Below the pieces are notes generated by a model. That model did not search any database. It was not told the origin of the DNA and saw only the letters and a program-made list of their open reading frames with translations. Position numbers and translations under genes: made by a program. A stretch of 64,000 bases of DNA from Sphingobacteriaceae bacterium (lineage in GTDB: Bacteria; Bacteroidota; Bacteroidia; B-17B0; Aurantibacillaceae), in contig NVQB01000001.1 in NCBI GenBank assembly GCA_002319075.1, forward strand, positions 2,480,001 through 2,544,000, read 5' to 3'. Positions 62,066-64,000 of this stretch are shown here, in pieces (within the stretch, counting starts at the first letter, position 1; each line of letters begins with the position of its first letter).

Positions 62066-63508
62066 TTATAATTTAATGCAGACATTCTTAGGTTCAGTAA
62101 AAAAGTCAAGCGCTTCAAAACCTCCTTCACGACCAACACCACTGGCTTTTACGCCGCCAAAAGGTGTGCGCAGATCACGCAGCAACCAGCAATTTATCCA
62201 CACAATGCCGGCATGAAGCGAATTTGCCAGGCGATGCGCGCGGGTTAAATTTTCCGTCCACACAATACTTGCAAGTCCGTAAATGGTAGAGTTGGCCATC
62301 ATCAAAGCTTCGTCTTCTGTGTCAAAGGGTGTTATAGTTACTACAGGCCCAAAAATTTCTTCCTGATTCGTTCTGCAATCGTAGCTCAAACCTTCAATAA
62401 TGGTGGGTTCAATGTAATATCCCTCTGACAGGTTTCCTGGCGCTGTGAATTTCTTTCCGCCGCAAAGCACCGTGCCTCCTTCTTGTTTGGCGAGTTCTAC
62501 ATAGCTTAAAACTTTTTCCTGGTGTGGCTTAGAAACTACGGCGCCAATCCGCGTCTTCTCATCTAAAGGATCACCGATGATCATAGCCTTGGTTTTAGCA
62601 ACAAAATCGGTTTTAAATTTTTCGTAAATACTTCTTTCCACAAAAATGCGTGAACCGCAAAGGCAAATTTGTCCCTGGTTAGCGAAAGACGAATTCAAAG
62701 TCATGCTTAACATTTTATCATAATCGCAATCGGCGAAAATGATGTTTGGATTTTTTCCGCCAAGCTCTAAGGATAATTTTTTAAACATCGGAGCCGCAAT
62801 AGATGCGATCTGTTTTCCGGTAACCGTGCCACCGGTAAAAGAAATAAGCGGAATATCTTTATGACTTACAATGGCATTTCCAACCTTGCCACCTAAGCCA
62901 TGCACTATATTTAATACACCGGCAGGTAAGCCGGCTTCAATACAAATTTCTGAAAGCAAATAGGCGGTCATTGGGGTAATTTCCGAAGGCTTTGCAACTA
63001 CGGTACACCCTGCTGCAAGCGCGGGTGCTATCTTCCAGCTAAATAAATACAAAGGCAAATTCCAGGGAGATATGCAACCGGCAACACCAACAGGTTGACG
63101 TAAAGTATAATTTATTGCAGAGTCTTCCATGCTATGCGCATGTGAAGCGTAATGCAAAATGCCTGTTCCATAAAAATGAAAATTAGCAGCTGCTCTTGGA
63201 ATATCTACAGATTTTGCGAGTTTCAGCGGTTTGCCATTATCACTACTTTCAGCAAGCGCGAGTTTATCAAGATTTTTTTCGATAAGTGCAGCAATCTTTA
63301 ATAAATATTGCGAACGCTTATCTTTTGGTGTAATGCTCCATTCTTTAAAAGCCGCATTAGCAGCGGCATAAGCTAAGTCTACATCTTTTTCATCACTATC
63401 AGGAATGTAAGAATAGACTTTGCCGGTAGAAGGATTATAATTATCTAAATAGGATTTAGAAACGGGTTCTATAAGTTGACCGTTAATGTAATTTTTTATG
63501 TACTGCAT
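62066..63508 (-). CDS. Aldehyde dehydrogenase (2-aminomuconic semialdehyde dehydrogenase-like)
   Basis: NAD-dependent aldehyde dehydrogenase of 480 residues. Marks are SPWNLPLY (147-154), KPSEITPMTA, FTGGT (224-228), the general base Glu248 in LELGGKNP and the catalytic Cys282 in GQICLCG. The C-terminal TPFGGVKASGVGREGG is also typical. Overall similarity is nearest to the 2-aminomuconic/2-hydroxymuconic semialdehyde group and betaine-aldehyde-like enzymes, so a role in tryptophan or aromatic breakdown is possible; no other pathway gene is nearby. Confidence 0.88.
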   Translation of the reverse strand: MQYIKNYINGQLIEPVSKSYLDNYNPSTGKVYSYIPDSDEKDVDLAYAAANAAFKEWSITPKDKRSQYLLKIAALIEKNLDKLALAESSDNGKPLKLAKSVDIPRAAANFHFYGTGILHYASHAHSMEDSAINYTLRQPVGVAGCISPWNLPLYLFSWKIAPALAAGCTVVAKPSEITPMTAYLLSEICIEAGLPAGVLNIVHGLGGKVGNAIVSHKDIPLISFTGGTVTGKQIASIAAPMFKKLSLELGGKNPNIIFADCDYDKMLSMTLNSSFANQGQICLCGSRIFVERSIYEKFKTDFVAKTKAMIIGDPLDEKTRIGAVVSKPHQEKVLSYVELAKQEGGTVLCGGKKFTAPGNLSEGYYIEPTIIEGLSYDCRTNQEEIFGPVVTITPFDTEDEALMMANSTIYGLASIVWTENLTRAHRLANSLHAGIVWINCWLLRDLRTPFGGVKASGVGREGGFEALDFFTEPKNVCIKL

Positions 63509-63694
63509 GAATAAGTATGAACCCTTAAAAATAGTATTTTATTACGCACTTGCAGAGAGATTAATCGCAAATTCTGATAAAAAGCGCCATTTTAAAGGCT
63601 TTTTACCCCTTTTTTTAACTTTTAAAGGCATTGTTGCCTGATCAATTTGTTTTAATTTTACTAACTAAAAATTATCATAAAAACCCACCTCAAA

Positions 63695-64000
63695 ATGAAA
63701 AAATTTACGAAAGGCGCTCTTTTTGTTGCAAGTCTTTTTTTAACGACTCTCAACTTTCAGGCTCAGAATCAACAAACAAAACTGGCAGAAATTCCAAAAA
63801 GCAAATCTACCACTAACACAACTCACAAAGCTCTTGTGGCTTCGTCAGAATCTTTAGCAAAGCCGCAAAATTCTGCATACGTTGCAGGAAAATCAATGGC
63901 GCTTAATACCTGTACTGATCTAATAGAGTACGTGGGTAACACTGGTAGTAATTATATAACTATTGGAAGTAACACAAATACTTCGTCCACATGGGAAATT
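63695..64000 (+). CDS. Hypothetical secreted protein, 3'-truncated by window edge
   Basis: The frame opens at ATG 63695 and stays open to the end of the window (102 codons). A signal peptide is clear: basic start MKKFTKG, hydrophobic core ALFVASLFLTTL, and cleavage near NFQAQN. The mature part is Ser/Thr/Lys-rich (KSTTNTTHKAL), then becomes more ordered (CTDLIEYVGNTGSNYITIG). It resembles Bacteroidota secreted or T9SS-exported proteins, but the rest is missing, so no family can be named. The upstream 186 bases are AT-rich with no definite promoter. Confidence 0.65.
   Translation, partial: MKKFTKGALFVASLFLTTLNFQAQNQQTKLAEIPKSKSTTNTTHKALVASSESLAKPQNSAYVAGKSMALNTCTDLIEYVGNTGSNYITIGSNTNTSSTWEI

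Noticed and set aside
1-64000. tRNA, rRNA, insertion sequences, prophage or an origin of replication
   Set aside because: No cloverleaf, transposase, integrase, phage structural gene or dnaA-box cluster was recognised by reading; a covariance-model scan could still reveal small RNAs that I missed.

Overview
The window is an AT-rich, gene-dense stretch of a chromosome from a member of the Bacteroidota. The evidence is family-level. Several proteins end in C-terminal sorting domains of the type IX secretion system (T9SS). DUF2851, DUF3276, DUF4294 and choice-of-anchor V families are present. Tat is reduced to TatA plus TatC, there is a Lys/Ala-rich histone H1-like peptide, and promoter-like TAnnTTTG boxes occur. 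No species can be named, and no rRNA, tRNA, prophage, insertion sequence or CRISPR array was seen.

Layout. 0-4 kb: the 3' end of transhydrogenase pntB, a tandem-repeat array, a heme-binding-like/formaldehyde dehydrogenase operon and a divergent AraC regulator. 4-13 kb: housekeeping genes (polyprenyl synthase, RlmN, amidohydrolase, MBL hydrolase), a RimK-type glutamate-ligase cluster (retropepsin-like protease, RimK, AstE-like) and tatA with a coupled 36-residue membrane peptide. 13-24 kb: a second repeat array, punA-lpxK, tandem FG-GAP surface proteins, a biotin carboxylase, YdcF and DUF2851. 24-29 kb: a minus-strand operon pabA-aroB-aroA-tatC-CMD-small membrane protein. 29-46 kb: DUF3276, lipoproteins, the histone-like peptide, a radical SAM/SPASM gene whose 3' end is amplified as a 214-bp tandem repeat, a histidine kinase, acyl-CoA ligase, HldD, an M1 peptidase, a second AraC regulator and two tandem arylsulfotransferase-like proteins with the remnant of a third. 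46-59 kb: nine tightly packed minus-strand genes and a divergent tenth. They include three radical SAM proteins of the B12-binding type, a nucleotidyltransferase, two methyltransferases, two GT-C-like membrane proteins, a flippase and a secreted CxxCH protein. 59-64 kb: ferredoxin, methylmalonyl-CoA epimerase, a membrane J-protein, an aldehyde dehydrogenase and the start of a secreted protein.

How the genes fit together. aroB, aroA and pabA serve chorismate and folate/aromatic metabolism. tatA and tatC lie in separate loci. HldD and LpxK serve lipopolysaccharide. The biotin carboxylase and the epimerase could both act in propionyl-CoA metabolism. The 46-59 kb locus is the best candidate for an undescribed system. 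I read it as a cell-surface glycan or lipid-linked product pathway with unusual radical chemistry, but its product cannot be deduced from sequence.

The other notable feature is repeat biology. Two arrays (26-bp and 22-bp periods) share the core TACGCTCGA and sit directly after genes. One of them lies between the arms of a terminator-like inverted repeat. The 214-bp repeat carries the last 32 codons of its upstream gene in every copy.
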